Source of the DNA: Roseovarius sp. A-2 | GTDB taxonomy: Bacteria; Pseudomonadota; Alphaproteobacteria; Rhodobacterales; Rhodobacteraceae | Assembly: GCF_002072155.1 (NCBI RefSeq) | Contig: NZ_BDIY01000003.1 | Coordinates: forward strand, 62,001-126,000 | Reading direction: 5' to 3' | DNA length: 64,000 bases | Shown here: positions 35,402-44,142 of the stretch, piece after piece | Position numbering within the stretch: the stretch's first letter is position 1 | How the letters are laid out: each line of letters begins with the position of its first letter | Translations under genes and position numbers: made by a program | The notes under the pieces: generated by a model | The model's database searches: none | What the model was told of the DNA's origin: nothing | Seen by the model: only the letters and a program-made list of their open reading frames with translations

Positions 35402-36286
35402 ATGCGACTAACTTCCAGCCTTCTGGCCGTTCTGGCCGCCCTTTCCGCCCTTCCTGCCGCAGCGCAGGACGGTCTTGAGATTGTCGGCAAGCCCGAGCTG
35501 GGCAAGACGGGCTTTCAGCCCGCCGCAACCGAGCTGGCGCGCGATCTGCAATGGCTGGACGGGATGATCAACGTGATCATCATCTCCATCGTGTTGTTAG
35601 TGACGGCGCTTTTGGCCGTCGTGGCGGTGCGGTATAACCGTCGCGTCAATGCGACCCCGGCGAAGTTTACCCACAATTCACCGGTAGAGATTGCGTGGAC
35701 GATCATCCCGATTGTCATCCTCGTATTCATCGGGGCGTTCTCGCTGCCGATCCTGTTCAAGCAGCAGGAAATCCCCGAGGGGGATATCAACATCAAGGTG
35801 ACCGGCTATCAGTGGTACTGGGGCTATGAGTATACCGATCACGAGTTCGCCTTTGACAGCTACATGATCGGGTCCCCGGCCACGGGGGGCGACAATCGCC
35901 TGACGCCCGAGGTCGAGGAGCAACTGGTCGAGGGGGGCTATAGCAAGGACGAGTTCCTGCTGGCGACCGATACCGCCGTTGTCGTGCCGGTGGGCAAGAC
36001 CGTGGTGATGACCGTGACCGGGGCCGACGTGATCCACTCCTGGACGATCCCCGCGTTCGGCGTGAAGCAGGATGCGGTGCCGGGGCGTCTGGCGCAGCTG
36101 TGGTTCGAGGCCGAGAAGGAAGGTGTCTATTTCGGCCAGTGTTCGGAGCTTTGCGGGCAGGCGCATGCCTATATGCCGATCACCGTCAAGGTGGTGAGCG
36201 AAGAGGCCTATCAGGAATGGCTCGACGGGGCGATCGAGGAATATGCCGGCACGCCGCGTGCCGTGCAGGTAGCCGCTGCCGAATGA
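35402..36286 (+). CDS. ctaC: Cytochrome c oxidase subunit II
   Basis: 294 residues from ATG 35402, with AGGGTG upstream; an ATG at 35372 is possible. A signal peptide ends in PAAAQDG. Two membrane helices (MINVIIISIVLLVTALLAVVAV and VEIAWTIIPIVILVFIGAF) are followed by YQWYWGYEY and the CuA site HSWTIPAFGVK with CSELCGQAHAYMP. It accepts electrons from cytochrome c. It is the first gene of the aa3 cluster; subunit I (ctaD) is not in the window. Confidence 0.95.
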   Translation: MRLTSSLLAVLAALSALPAAAQDGLEIVGKPELGKTGFQPAATELARDLQWLDGMINVIIISIVLLVTALLAVVAVRYNRRVNATPAKFTHNSPVEIAWTIIPIVILVFIGAFSLPILFKQQEIPEGDINIKVTGYQWYWGYEYTDHEFAFDSYMIGSPATGGDNRLTPEVEEQLVEGGYSKDEFLLATDTAVVVPVGKTVVMTVTGADVIHSWTIPAFGVKQDAVPGRLAQLWFEAEKEGVYFGQCSELCGQAHAYMPITVKVVSEEAYQEWLDGAIEEYAGTPRAVQVAAAE

Positions 36287-36294
36287 CGTGAGCC

Positions 36295-36318
36295 GGGCGC
36301 GGCCCTTGGGGCGCGCCC
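36295..36318. repeat. Hairpin between ctaC and ctaB
   Basis: GGGCGCG and CGCGCCC, 7-bp arms with a 10-base loop, lie just after the ctaC stop. A likely mRNA stability or attenuation stem within the operon. Confidence 0.4.
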
Positions 36319-36371
36319 GAATTGACCCCGCCGGGTGGGCGCGCCGATGCGCCGCCTGACAGGAGAGACCG

Positions 36372-37328
36372 ATGAGCGATGCCAGTGTGAACACAGCCAG
36401 CCAAGCCCCCGCCGCGCAGACCGGCGATGCGGGCTTTCGCGATTTCTTCGCGCTCCTTAAGCCGCGGGTGATGACGCTGGTGGTGTTCACCGCGCTGGTC
36501 GGGTTGTTGGCCGCCCCCGTGGCAGTGCATCCGGTGGTGGGGCTGGCTGCGATCCTTTTCGTCGCCGTCGGCGGCGGTGCCGCTGGCGCGCTCAACATGT
36601 GGTGGGAGTCGGATATCGACGCGGTGATGAGGCGCACTGCGAAACGCCCCATTCCGGCGGGCAAGGTGAGCCGCGATGAGGCGTTCGCCTTTGGCATCAC
36701 GCTGGCGGTCTTTTCGGTCGTCATGCTGTGGCTGGCCACGAATGCCCTGGCCGCTACGATCCTCGCCTTCACCATCTTTTTCTACGTGGTGATCTACACC
36801 ATCGGCCTCAAACGCTGGACGCCGCAGAATATCGTGATCGGGGGCGCTGCGGGTGCCTTTCCGCCGATGATCGGCTGGGCCGCCGCGACCGGCACGGTGA
36901 GCATCGAGTCGGTCCTGATGTTCGCGCTCATTTTCATGTGGACGCCGCCGCATTTCTGGGCGCTCGCGCTGTTCATGCGGGGCGACTACGACACGGCGGG
37001 CGTGCCGATGCTGACGGTCACGCATGGCCGCAAATCGACCCGGCAGCATATCCTCGCCTACACGGTGTTGCTGGCGATTCTGGCGATCGGGGCCGCGTTC
37101 ACCGGCATCGGCGGGCCGGTTTATCTGGCCGTGGCACTGGTCTTTAACGCGCTCTTCCTGCGCGATGCGGTGGCGATCTGGCGGCGCGACGAGGATCAGG
37201 CCGAGGCCGATAATTACCGCGTCGAGAAGCGCGCGTTCCGGCTGTCGCTGTGGTATCTCTTTGCGCATTTCACCGCCATTCTGGCGGAGGCGGCGCTGGC
37301 GGGCCTTGGCATGGCGGGCTGGGCATGA
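36372..37328 (+). CDS. ctaB: Protohaem IX farnesyltransferase (haem O synthase)
   Basis: 318 residues with about nine membrane helices. The prenyltransferase Asp-rich motif is [19 protein letters not shown], and the second conserved stretch is [24 protein letters not shown]. It attaches farnesyl to protohaem for the haem A of cytochrome aa3. AGGAGAGACC precedes the start. Its stop overlaps the next small gene (ATGA). Confidence 0.95.
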   Translation: MSDASVNTASQAPAAQTGDAGFRDFFALLKPRVMTLVVFTALVGLLAAPVAVHPVVGLAAILFVAVGGGAAGALNMWWESDIDAVMRRTAKRPIPAGKVSRDEAFAFGITLAVFSVVMLWLATNALAATILAFTIFFYVVIYTIGLKRWTPQNIVIGGAAGAFPPMIGWAAATGTVSIESVLMFALIFMWTPPHFWALALFMRGDYDTAGVPMLTVTHGRKSTRQHILAYTVLLAILAIGAAFTGIGGPVYLAVALVFNALFLRDAVAIWRRDEDQAEADNYRVEKRAFRLSLWYLFAHFTAILAEAALAGLGMAGWA

Positions 37329-37492
37329 GCTTTCGCGAGGAACATGAGCTGCACAAGCGTCGCTTTGGCCGCAATCTGGGGTTGGGGTTGGTGCTGGCGG
37401 GGTTCGTCGCGCTGGTCTTTGGCCTGACCGTGGCCAAGGTGACCGATGACGATTTCATGGTGCCGACTGAGCAGCAGCAGGAGGGGAACTGA
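37325..37492 (+). CDS. Small single-span membrane protein of the aa3 operon
   Basis: 55 residues between ctaB and ctaG, overlapping both (ATGA at the front, one base at the end). A charged N-terminus ([14 protein letters not shown]) leads into one helix ([19 protein letters not shown]) and a short tail ending EQQQEGN. Proteins of this size at this place occur in Rhodobacterales and Paracoccus-type oxidase operons; an assembly role is inferred only. Confidence 0.75.
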   Translation: MSFREEHELHKRRFGRNLGLGLVLAGFVALVFGLTVAKVTDDDFMVPTEQQQEGN

Positions 37493-38079
37493 TGGCGCTT
37501 GATCCGAAGATCAAGACATTGACCCAGACCGTGGGTGTGGTGGTGTTGATGGGCGGTCTCGCCTGGGCGTCGGTGCCGTTTTATGACTGGTTCTGCCGTG
37601 TCACCGGCTTTGGCGGGGTGACCGGCGTGTCGGATGTCGCGAGCGATGATATCCTGGATCAGACGATCAAGGTCCGGTTCGATGCCAGCCGCGAGCGCGG
37701 CATGCCGTGGGAGTTCAAGCCGGTCGAGCGCGAGATGGAACTGCGCATCGGCGAGACCGGGCTGGCGTTCTATGAGGCCTATAACCCGACCGACCGCGTT
37801 GTCGCCGGATCGGCGAGCTACAATGTCGCGCCTTACGATGCGGGCAGCTTTTTCACCAAGATCGACTGTTTCTGCTTTGAAGAGCAGGTGTTGCAGCCCG
37901 GCGAGCGGGCGCAGATGCCGGTGACCTTCTATGTGGACCCGGCGATTGTCGATGATCGCGAAGGGCAGTATATCCACACCATCACGCTGGGCTATACGTT
38001 CCACGAGATTGACCTGTCCGAGACAGACCAGCAGGCGGCGCTTGAGCCTGCCAAGAAAACCGATAAAACCCTGAACTGA
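37492..38079 (+). CDS. ctaG: Cytochrome c oxidase assembly protein CtaG (Cox11)
   Basis: 195 residues, start sharing a base with the previous stop. One N-terminal membrane helix (TVGVVVLMGGLAWASVPFYDWFC) is followed by a periplasmic domain with the copper-binding CFCFEEQ. It inserts CuB into subunit I. The order ctaB-small gene-ctaG-ctaE is typical for the group. Confidence 0.95.
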   Translation: MALDPKIKTLTQTVGVVVLMGGLAWASVPFYDWFCRVTGFGGVTGVSDVASDDILDQTIKVRFDASRERGMPWEFKPVEREMELRIGETGLAFYEAYNPTDRVVAGSASYNVAPYDAGSFFTKIDCFCFEEQVLQPGERAQMPVTFYVDPAIVDDREGQYIHTITLGYTFHEIDLSETDQQAALEPAKKTDKTLN

Positions 38080-38103
38080 GCCTTCGACGAGGGATAAACC
38101 AAG

Positions 38104-38904
38104 ATGGCACACGCGAAAAACCACGATTACCACATTCTGCCCCCCTCCATCTGGCCGCTTCTGGGCGCGCTGGCGGGGTTTGTCATGCTCTTCGGGGCGG
38201 TTCTGTTTTTCCACGATCACGGGCCCTGGATGCTTCTGGCCGGGGTCGTGGGCGTGCTCTACGTGATGTTTGGCTGGTGGGCCGATGTCGTCCACGAGGG
38301 TGAGACCGGCGATCACACCCCGGTGGTGCGGATCGGCCTGCGCTATGGCTTCATCATGTTCATCATGTCCGAGGTGATGTTCTTTGCGGCGTGGTTCTGG
38401 AGCTTTTTCAAGCATGCGATGTACCCGATGGGGCCCGAGAGCCCGATGGTCGATGCGATCTGGCCGCCGGCGGGGATCGAGACCTTTGACCCCTGGCACC
38501 TGCCACTGATCAACACGCTGATCCTGCTGTGCTCAGGATGCGCCGCGACCTGGGCGCACCATGCGCTGGTGCATGAGGACAACCGCAACGACATCAAGTG
38601 GGGTCTGATCCTCGCGATTGCGCTGGGTGCGATATTTACCGTGTTTCAAGCCTATGAATACAGCCACGCGGCGTTCGGTTTCTCGGGCAATATCTACGGG
38701 GCCAACTTCTTCATGGCGACCGGCTTTCACGGTGCGCATGTGTTGATCGGCACGATCTTTCTGTTCGTCTGCCTGATCCGCGTGCTCAAGGGCCATTTCA
38801 CGCCCGAGCAGCATGTCGGTTTTGAGGCGGCGGCGTGGTACTGGCACTTCGTCGACGTGGTCTGGCTGTTCCTGTTCGCTGCCGTCTACGTTTGGGGCGG
38901 GTGA
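38104..38904 (+). CDS. ctaE: Cytochrome c oxidase subunit III
   Basis: 266 residues with seven membrane helices. Signatures are [29 protein letters not shown] and [17 protein letters not shown], and the C-terminal [15 protein letters not shown]. It stabilises the aa3 oxidase core. It starts 24 bases after ctaG. Confidence 0.95.
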   Translation: MAHAKNHDYHILPPSIWPLLGALAGFVMLFGAVLFFHDHGPWMLLAGVVGVLYVMFGWWADVVHEGETGDHTPVVRIGLRYGFIMFIMSEVMFFAAWFWSFFKHAMYPMGPESPMVDAIWPPAGIETFDPWHLPLINTLILLCSGCAATWAHHALVHEDNRNDIKWGLILAIALGAIFTVFQAYEYSHAAFGFSGNIYGANFFMATGFHGAHVLIGTIFLFVCLIRVLKGHFTPEQHVGFEAAAWYWHFVDVVWLFLFAAVYVWGG

Positions 38905-38926
38905 CGATTTTTCGGCGAAAAATCGT
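38904..38926. repeat. Perfect palindrome after ctaE
   Basis: ACGATTTTTCG and CGAAAAATCGT, 11-bp arms around a single G, begin at the last base of ctaE. The element at 38943-38964 follows 16 bases later. Of the same style as the palindromes at 28450, 28476 and 51548. Confidence 0.6.
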
Positions 38927-38942
38927 GCCCGGCAGCAGGCGC

Positions 38943-38964
38943 GGATATTTTCGGCAAGATGAAG
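38943..38964. repeat. Intergenic repeat element, copy 3
   Basis: Contains TATTTTCGGCAAGATGAAG, one base different from copy 1 at 32663-32684. It lies between ctaE and the SURF1 gene. Confidence 0.6.
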
Positions 38965-39011
38965 GTGCGGGGGGATTTGACCCTCCCGCATTTTCCTTTT
39001 GAGAGGGACCC

Positions 39012-39695
39012 ATGCGAAAGAGTGTTCTGGTGCCGCTGATCTTTGGCATTGCCGGTGTGGCGGTGCTGGTGTCGCTGGGCAAGTGGCAGGTCGAGCGGCT
39101 GGCCTGGAAAGAGGCGGTGCTGGCCAGGATCGAGGGCCGGATTTCCGCCGATCCGGTGCCGCTGCCCGAGGTGGCGGGCGCGCAGGCCGACCGCTATCTG
39201 CCGGTTCAGGCGGCGGGCGAGATCGGCGCGCGGGCGCTGCGGGTCTTGGTCAGTCAGAAGCAGGCCGGCGCGGGTTACCGGGTGATTTCCGCCTTCGAGA
39301 CCGAGGGGCGGCGGGTGCTGCTGGATCGCGGATTCATCAAGGTGGCGGAGGAGATTCCGGTGACCGGGGGCGTGGTGCGGGTTGTCGGCAATCTGCACTG
39401 GCCCGATGATCGGCTGAGTTCCACGCCCGAGAACGATGTGTCGGGCAACATGTGGTTCGCCCGCGATATCGCGCAGATGGCTGAGGTGCTGGGGACCGAG
39501 CCGTTGATGATCATCGCGCGCGAGGTGTCGCCGCCGGAACAGGGCGTGACGCCGCTGCCGGTAGACACAGTGCACATTCCGAACGATCACTTGAGTTACG
39601 CGATCACGTGGTTTTCGCTGGCCGCCATATGGGCCGCGATGACCGGGGTTTTCATCTGGCGGATGCGCCAGCCAAGGAAAGGGCAGCAACGGTGA
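39012..39695 (+). CDS. SURF1 family oxidase assembly protein
   Basis: 227 residues. An N-terminal helix (VLVPLIFGIAGVAVLVSLGKWQ) includes the typical LGxWQ ending, and a C-terminal helix (YAITWFSLAAIWAAMTGVFIW) closes a periplasmic domain with RVLLDRGF. It helps haem A insertion into aa3 oxidase. GAGAGG precedes the start. It overlaps the threonine synthase start (GTGA). Confidence 0.92.
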   Translation: MRKSVLVPLIFGIAGVAVLVSLGKWQVERLAWKEAVLARIEGRISADPVPLPEVAGAQADRYLPVQAAGEIGARALRVLVSQKQAGAGYRVISAFETEGRRVLLDRGFIKVAEEIPVTGGVVRVVGNLHWPDDRLSSTPENDVSGNMWFARDIAQMAEVLGTEPLMIIAREVSPPEQGVTPLPVDTVHIPNDHLSYAITWFSLAAIWAAMTGVFIWRMRQPRKGQQR

Positions 39696-41080
39696 ACTAC
39701 ATCTCGACAAGGGGCCGCGCGCCCAGCTTGAGCTTTGAAGAGGCGATGCTGACCGGGCTGGCGCGTGATGGCGGGCTCTATCTGCCGGAGAGCATTCCGG
39801 TGATGGAGGCGGATGATATCCGCGCGCTGGAGGGGGTGAGCTATGAGGAGGCGGCGTTCCGGGTAATGCGGCCGTTCATCGGGGACGCCTTTACCGACGA
39901 GGAGTTTCGCGGGATCATCGCGCGGGCCTACGAGGGCTTCGGCCACGCCGCGCGGGCGCCGTTGAAGCAGCTGGATAGCGGGCATTTCCTGCTGGAGCTG
40001 TTCCACGGTCCGACGCTGGCGTTCAAGGATTTCGCCATGCAGCTGATCGGGCAGATGTTCGAATTCTCGCTGAAGCGGTCGGGGGATCGGGTGAGCATCG
40101 TCGGCGCGACCTCCGGCGATACCGGGTCGGCGGCGATCGAGGCGTTTCGGGGTCTGGATGCGGTGGATGTGTTCATCCTCTATCCGCATGGGCGTGTGTC
40201 CGAGGTGCAGCGGCGTCAGATGACGACGCCGACTGAGAGTAATGTGCATGCGCTCGCCATCGACGGGCATTTCGACGATGCGCAGGCGCGGGTGAAGGAC
40301 ATGTTCAACCACTTCGAGTTTCGCGACGGGGTGCGGCTGGCCGGGGTGAACAGCATCAACTGGGCGCGGGTGCTGGCGCAGGTGGTGTATTATTTCACCT
40401 CTGCGGTGAGCCTTGGCGCGCCGGATCGCAAGGTGTCGTTCACCGTACCCACGGGGAATTTCGGGGATATCTTTGCGGGCTATATCGCGCGGCGCATGGG
40501 GTTGCCCATCGTGCGGCTGGTGGTGGCGACCAATCAAAACGATATTCTGCACCGCTGTCTGAGCACGGGAGAATACCGCCCTGATGGGGTCGTCCCGTCG
40601 ATCAGCCCCTCGATGGATATTCAGGTGAGTTCCAACTTCGAGCGCGCGCTTTATTATGCTTACGGTCAGGATGGCGGGGCCGTGGCGCAGGTGATGGACG
40701 AGTTGAAGGCCGGGGGATTTGCCGTCAGTCAGGGCGCGTTGCAGGCACTGCGTGAGGCGTTTGAAAGCGGGCGCTGCGACGAGGATGCTACGCGCGCCAC
40801 GATCCGGGACACGTGGGAGCGCAGCGGCGAGTTGCTGTGTCCGCATAGCGCCGTGGGCGTGCATGTGGCCGAGGCGCATCGCAGCCCCGGCGTGCCGATG
40901 ATCACGCTGGCCACCGCGCATCCGGCCAAGTTTCCCGCCGCTGTCGAAGAGGCGAGCGGGCTTCACCCCCCCTTGCCCGAGCGCATGGCGGACCTGTATG
41001 AGCGGGAGGAGCGCGTGACGCGCATTGCCAATGATCTTGGCTCTATCGAAACATTGATCAAGGAACGGATCACGCATTGA
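39692..41080 (+). CDS. thrC: Threonine synthase
   Basis: 462 residues from GTG 39692, which overlaps the SURF1 stop. The pyridoxal-phosphate lysine is in FHGPTLAFKDFAMQ; SGDTGSAAIEAFRG and PTGNFGDIFAGYIARRM bind the cofactor phosphate. It converts O-phosphohomoserine to threonine. The long form is the usual gram-negative type. It shares a transcript with SURF1 and the M16 peptidase, an odd mix probably reflecting gene packing. Confidence 0.95.
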   Translation: MNYISTRGRAPSLSFEEAMLTGLARDGGLYLPESIPVMEADDIRALEGVSYEEAAFRVMRPFIGDAFTDEEFRGIIARAYEGFGHAARAPLKQLDSGHFLLELFHGPTLAFKDFAMQLIGQMFEFSLKRSGDRVSIVGATSGDTGSAAIEAFRGLDAVDVFILYPHGRVSEVQRRQMTTPTESNVHALAIDGHFDDAQARVKDMFNHFEFRDGVRLAGVNSINWARVLAQVVYYFTSAVSLGAPDRKVSFTVPTGNFGDIFAGYIARRMGLPIVRLVVATNQNDILHRCLSTGEYRPDGVVPSISPSMDIQVSSNFERALYYAYGQDGGAVAQVMDELKAGGFAVSQGALQALREAFESGRCDEDATRATIRDTWERSGELLCPHSAVGVHVAEAHRSPGVPMITLATAHPAKFPAAVEEASGLHPPLPERMADLYEREERVTRIANDLGSIETLIKERITH

Positions 41081-42339
41081 GTGTAGAACTGACCACGCTG
41101 CCGAACGGATTTCGCATCGCGAGCGAGTATATGCCCGGACTGGAATCAGCGGCCATCGGGGTTTGGGTCATGGCGGGCGCACGCCATGAGCGGGCCGAGC
41201 AGAATGGCATCGCACATTTTCTGGAGCACATGGCCTTCAAGGGCACCAAGCGGCGCAGCGCCTTGCAGATCGCCGAGGCGATCGAGGATGTGGGTGGCTA
41301 TATCAACGCCTATACCAGCCGCGAGGTGACCGCCTATTACGCCCGCGTCTTGAAGGATGATGTGCCGCTGGCGATGGATGTGATCGCCGACATCCTGCGC
41401 AATCCGGTGTTTGATCCGCGCGAGATCGAGATCGAGCGGGGCGTGATCCTGCAGGAGATCGGGCAGGCGGCGGACACGCCCGACGACATCATCTTCGACT
41501 GGTTGCAGGAGCAGGCCTATCCTGATCATCCACTGGGGCGCACCATTTTGGGGGCCGAGGCGCGGGTGCGCGGCTTTGGCCGCACCGAATTGGAGGGGTT
41601 CGTAGATCAGTATTACCGCCCCGGGCAGATGGTGCTGGCGGCTGCGGGCGCGGTTGATCACGAGGCGCTGGTGAAGATGGCCGAAGAGACCTATGGCGAC
41701 ATGATCCCGAGCGACACGATAGAGCCGCCCAAGGCGCGGTTCGCGGGCGGTGAAACGCGGCATGTCAAGGATCTGGAGCAGGCGCATTTCGCGCTGGCAT
41801 TCGAGAGCCCCGAATACGGGCATCCCGATATCTATACCGCGCAAATTTATGCCTCGGCCTTGGGCGGGTCGATGTCGTCGCGGCTGTTTCAGGAGATCCG
41901 CGAGCGGCGGGGCCTGTGCTACACGATCTTCGCGCAGGCCGGGGCCTATGCCGATACCGGCATGCTGACGATCTATGCGGGCACCTCCGAGGATCAGATG
42001 GGCGATCTGGCCGGCATCACCGTGGACGAGATGAAGCGCGCCGCCGAGGATATGTCCGACGCGGAGGTCGAGCGCGCGCGAGCGCAGATGAAGGCGGGGC
42101 TGTTGATGGGGCTGGAAAGCCCGTCGAACCGCGCCGAACGGCTGGCGCGGATGTTGCAAATCTGGGGCCGGGTGCCCGATCTGCCGGAAGTGGTGGAGCG
42201 GATCGACGCGGTGACGCTGGCCGATGTGCGGCGGCTGGCCGAGCAGACGGTCACGCGCGCGCCCTCGGCGCTGGCGCTCTATGGTCCGGTGTCGAAATCG
42301 CCGACGCTGGACAGCCTCAACGCGCGGCGCGCGGCCTGA
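41077..42339 (+). CDS. M16-family zinc peptidase (processing-peptidase-like)
   Basis: 420 residues from a TTG start at 41077 that overlaps the thrC stop (TTGA); no other start fits the conserved beginning LTTLPNGFRIASEYMPGLESAAIGVWV. The inverted zinc motif is HFLEHMAFKGT, with a downstream glutamate in REIEIERGVILQEI. The second domain has GGSMSSRLFQEIRERRGLCYTI. Bacterial relatives of mitochondrial processing peptidase degrade peptides; the physiological target is unknown. Confidence 0.92.
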   Translation: MSVELTTLPNGFRIASEYMPGLESAAIGVWVMAGARHERAEQNGIAHFLEHMAFKGTKRRSALQIAEAIEDVGGYINAYTSREVTAYYARVLKDDVPLAMDVIADILRNPVFDPREIEIERGVILQEIGQAADTPDDIIFDWLQEQAYPDHPLGRTILGAEARVRGFGRTELEGFVDQYYRPGQMVLAAAGAVDHEALVKMAEETYGDMIPSDTIEPPKARFAGGETRHVKDLEQAHFALAFESPEYGHPDIYTAQIYASALGGSMSSRLFQEIRERRGLCYTIFAQAGAYADTGMLTIYAGTSEDQMGDLAGITVDEMKRAAEDMSDAEVERARAQMKAGLLMGLESPSNRAERLARMLQIWGRVPDLPEVVERIDAVTLADVRRLAEQTVTRAPSALALYGPVSKSPTLDSLNARRAA

Positions 42340-42926
42340 TGTTGCTCTTGCCACGCCGGAAGCTGAGGATCGAGACCGAGCGTCTGACCCTGCGGCAACC
42401 GGCGATGAGTGATTTCAGACAATGGAGCGCTCTGCGCGCGCAGAGCGCCGATTTCCTGATGCCGTGGGAGCCTGCATGGGCCGCCGATCATTTGGCGCGC
42501 AAGGGGTTTTCCAACCGGGTGTTCTGGGCGCAGCGCTCGATCGCCAGCGGCGCGGCCCTGCCGCTGTTCCTGATCCGGCGTGAGGATCAGACCCTTCTGG
42601 GGGCGATCACGTTGGATCATATCCGGCGTGGCCCGGCGCAGGTGGGAACGCTGGGCTATTGGATCGGGCAGCCGCATGCGCGGCAGGGTTACATGGGCGA
42701 GGCGATTGCGGCGGTGGTGCATTACGCCTTTGACCGGCTGGATCTGAGCCGGATCGAGGCGGCGTGCCTGCCGGAGAACCACGCCTCGCGCGGGCTCTTG
42801 GAGAAATGCGGCTTCAAGTATGAGGGGGTCGCGCAAAGCTATCTGCAGATCAACGGGCGCTGGCGGACGCATGTGCTTTATGCCGCGCTGCGCCCGGACC
42901 GGCGCGGGCGGACGGATGTGGGCTGA
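42339..42926 (+). CDS. GNAT acetyltransferase, RimJ/RimL type
   Basis: 195 residues from ATG 42339 sharing a base with the M16 stop. RIETERLTLRQPAMSDFRQW is the RimJ/L opening; the acetyl-CoA loop is in QPHARQGYMGEAIAAVVHYAF, and NHASRGLLEKCGFKYEGVAQ is the typical end of the fold. Probably acetylates an N-terminal amino group of a ribosomal or other protein. Confidence 0.9.
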   Translation: MLLLPRRKLRIETERLTLRQPAMSDFRQWSALRAQSADFLMPWEPAWAADHLARKGFSNRVFWAQRSIASGAALPLFLIRREDQTLLGAITLDHIRRGPAQVGTLGYWIGQPHARQGYMGEAIAAVVHYAFDRLDLSRIEAACLPENHASRGLLEKCGFKYEGVAQSYLQINGRWRTHVLYAALRPDRRGRTDVG

Positions 42927-43071
42927 GGCGCGGGCGCGTGACGTGTCAGGCGTTCGCGGGTTACAAGACTGACAATCCCGTGATCCTCCGGCGCTGGCCC
43001 TTTCAACTCGGGGCGGACTTGGGCATGCAGGGGCCAAATCCCGGTATCGGGCTGGAGACTGGAGGTGCGCG

Positions 43072-44142
43072 ATGGAAAGCATTTACTACGTTCTGAACTG
43101 GGCCTGTCACCGCCGCTGCAAGCATTGCTACGAGGGGCGGTTTCGCCCCTATGTGCGCGATGCCCTGCGCGAGGTGGTGGAGGAATCGAAAGCCACCTTT
43201 CCCAAGGTTCTGGACAGCCTGCCCGACGAGTTGAGCTATCTCGACCTGAACGCGCCTTCGGAGACGGCCCCCGGCGGCTATGAGCGGCGTGCCAGCCGGA
43301 TCATTCTGGCGGGCGGCGAAGTGCTGGTCGATCCGGTGCGCGAGGAGGTTCTGTACCCTGCGATGGAGGCGATTCAGCGCAAATACGGGCCGCAGGGCGT
43401 GCGGGTGATCGTGCAGACGACGGGAGATCTGGTGACGCCGCAGATCATTGATGATCTGCTGACGCGCGGGGTCTGGATGATTTCCTGCGCCGGGATGGAC
43501 GATTTCCATGTCGGCCACGAGGGCGACAAGCGGATGCCGCTGATCGACCGGCTGCGCGAGATGTTTCAATCGGCGGGGATGCGTGACAGCGCGCTGGCCT
43601 CGACCACCCGCAACTGGGCCGATCAGACGGAGGATCAGCCGGTCTATTCGATGTTCGGCGCCACGGAAGACGCCTGGATCGGCAAGATCTGGCCGCGCGG
43701 GCGGGCGTGGGAGAACTCGCTTTCCAAGGCCGGGATCACCGACAATTTCTGCAATGTGTGGTCGGGGGGCATGGGCTTTCTCAATCGTGGTTATTCGGGG
43801 TCGGAGGTGTCGATCGACCCCAATGGCGATGTGTTTCCCTGCTGTCTCAAGACCGCAGCACCGCTGGGCAATCTCTGCGAGGAGCGGCTGGAGGATATCC
43901 TCGACAGCCTCGTGGGGCATCCCGCCTTCGAGGCGATTTCCATGGGGCACCCCGAGCGGATGGGGATGGCGCATGGTTGGGATCTGTCGCGGTTTTTCGA
44001 GGAATCGCGCACCAAGCGGCCCGATGGCGCGCCCTATCGCAACCTCTGCATCGGCTGTGACCGGTTCTTTGAAAAGGTGCTGGGGCCGGAACTGGCGCGG
44101 CTGCGTGAGGAGCGCATCGCGGCGAGACGGGCGGCGGAATGA
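43072..44142 (+). CDS. Radical SAM protein with SPASM-like C-terminus
   Basis: 356 residues, start with GGAGGTGCGCG upstream. The cluster-binding CHRRCKHC uses Cys 12, 16 and 19; LAGGE at 79-83 matches the SAM-binding GGE motif. Further cysteines at 227, 257, 258, 269, 326 and 329 (FPCCLKT, NLCEE, LCIGC) could bind an auxiliary cluster, as in SPASM enzymes that modify peptides or proteins. It overlaps the kinase-like gene by 4 bases and precedes an ABC importer. No precursor peptide is evident. The substrate is unknown. Confidence 0.88.
   Translation: MESIYYVLNWACHRRCKHCYEGRFRPYVRDALREVVEESKATFPKVLDSLPDELSYLDLNAPSETAPGGYERRASRIILAGGEVLVDPVREEVLYPAMEAIQRKYGPQGVRVIVQTTGDLVTPQIIDDLLTRGVWMISCAGMDDFHVGHEGDKRMPLIDRLREMFQSAGMRDSALASTTRNWADQTEDQPVYSMFGATEDAWIGKIWPRGRAWENSLSKAGITDNFCNVWSGGMGFLNRGYSGSEVSIDPNGDVFPCCLKTAAPLGNLCEERLEDILDSLVGHPAFEAISMGHPERMGMAHGWDLSRFFEESRTKRPDGAPYRNLCIGCDRFFEKVLGPELARLREERIAARRAAE

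Noticed and set aside
39596..41077. 493-codon minus-strand frame
   Set aside because: Antisense to thrC; histidine- and arginine-rich shadow.
42927..43071. TPP riboswitch before the radical SAM gene, given the possible thiamine link
   Set aside because: No CUGAGA and no matching GACCUGAU-type core could be found in the 145-base gap.
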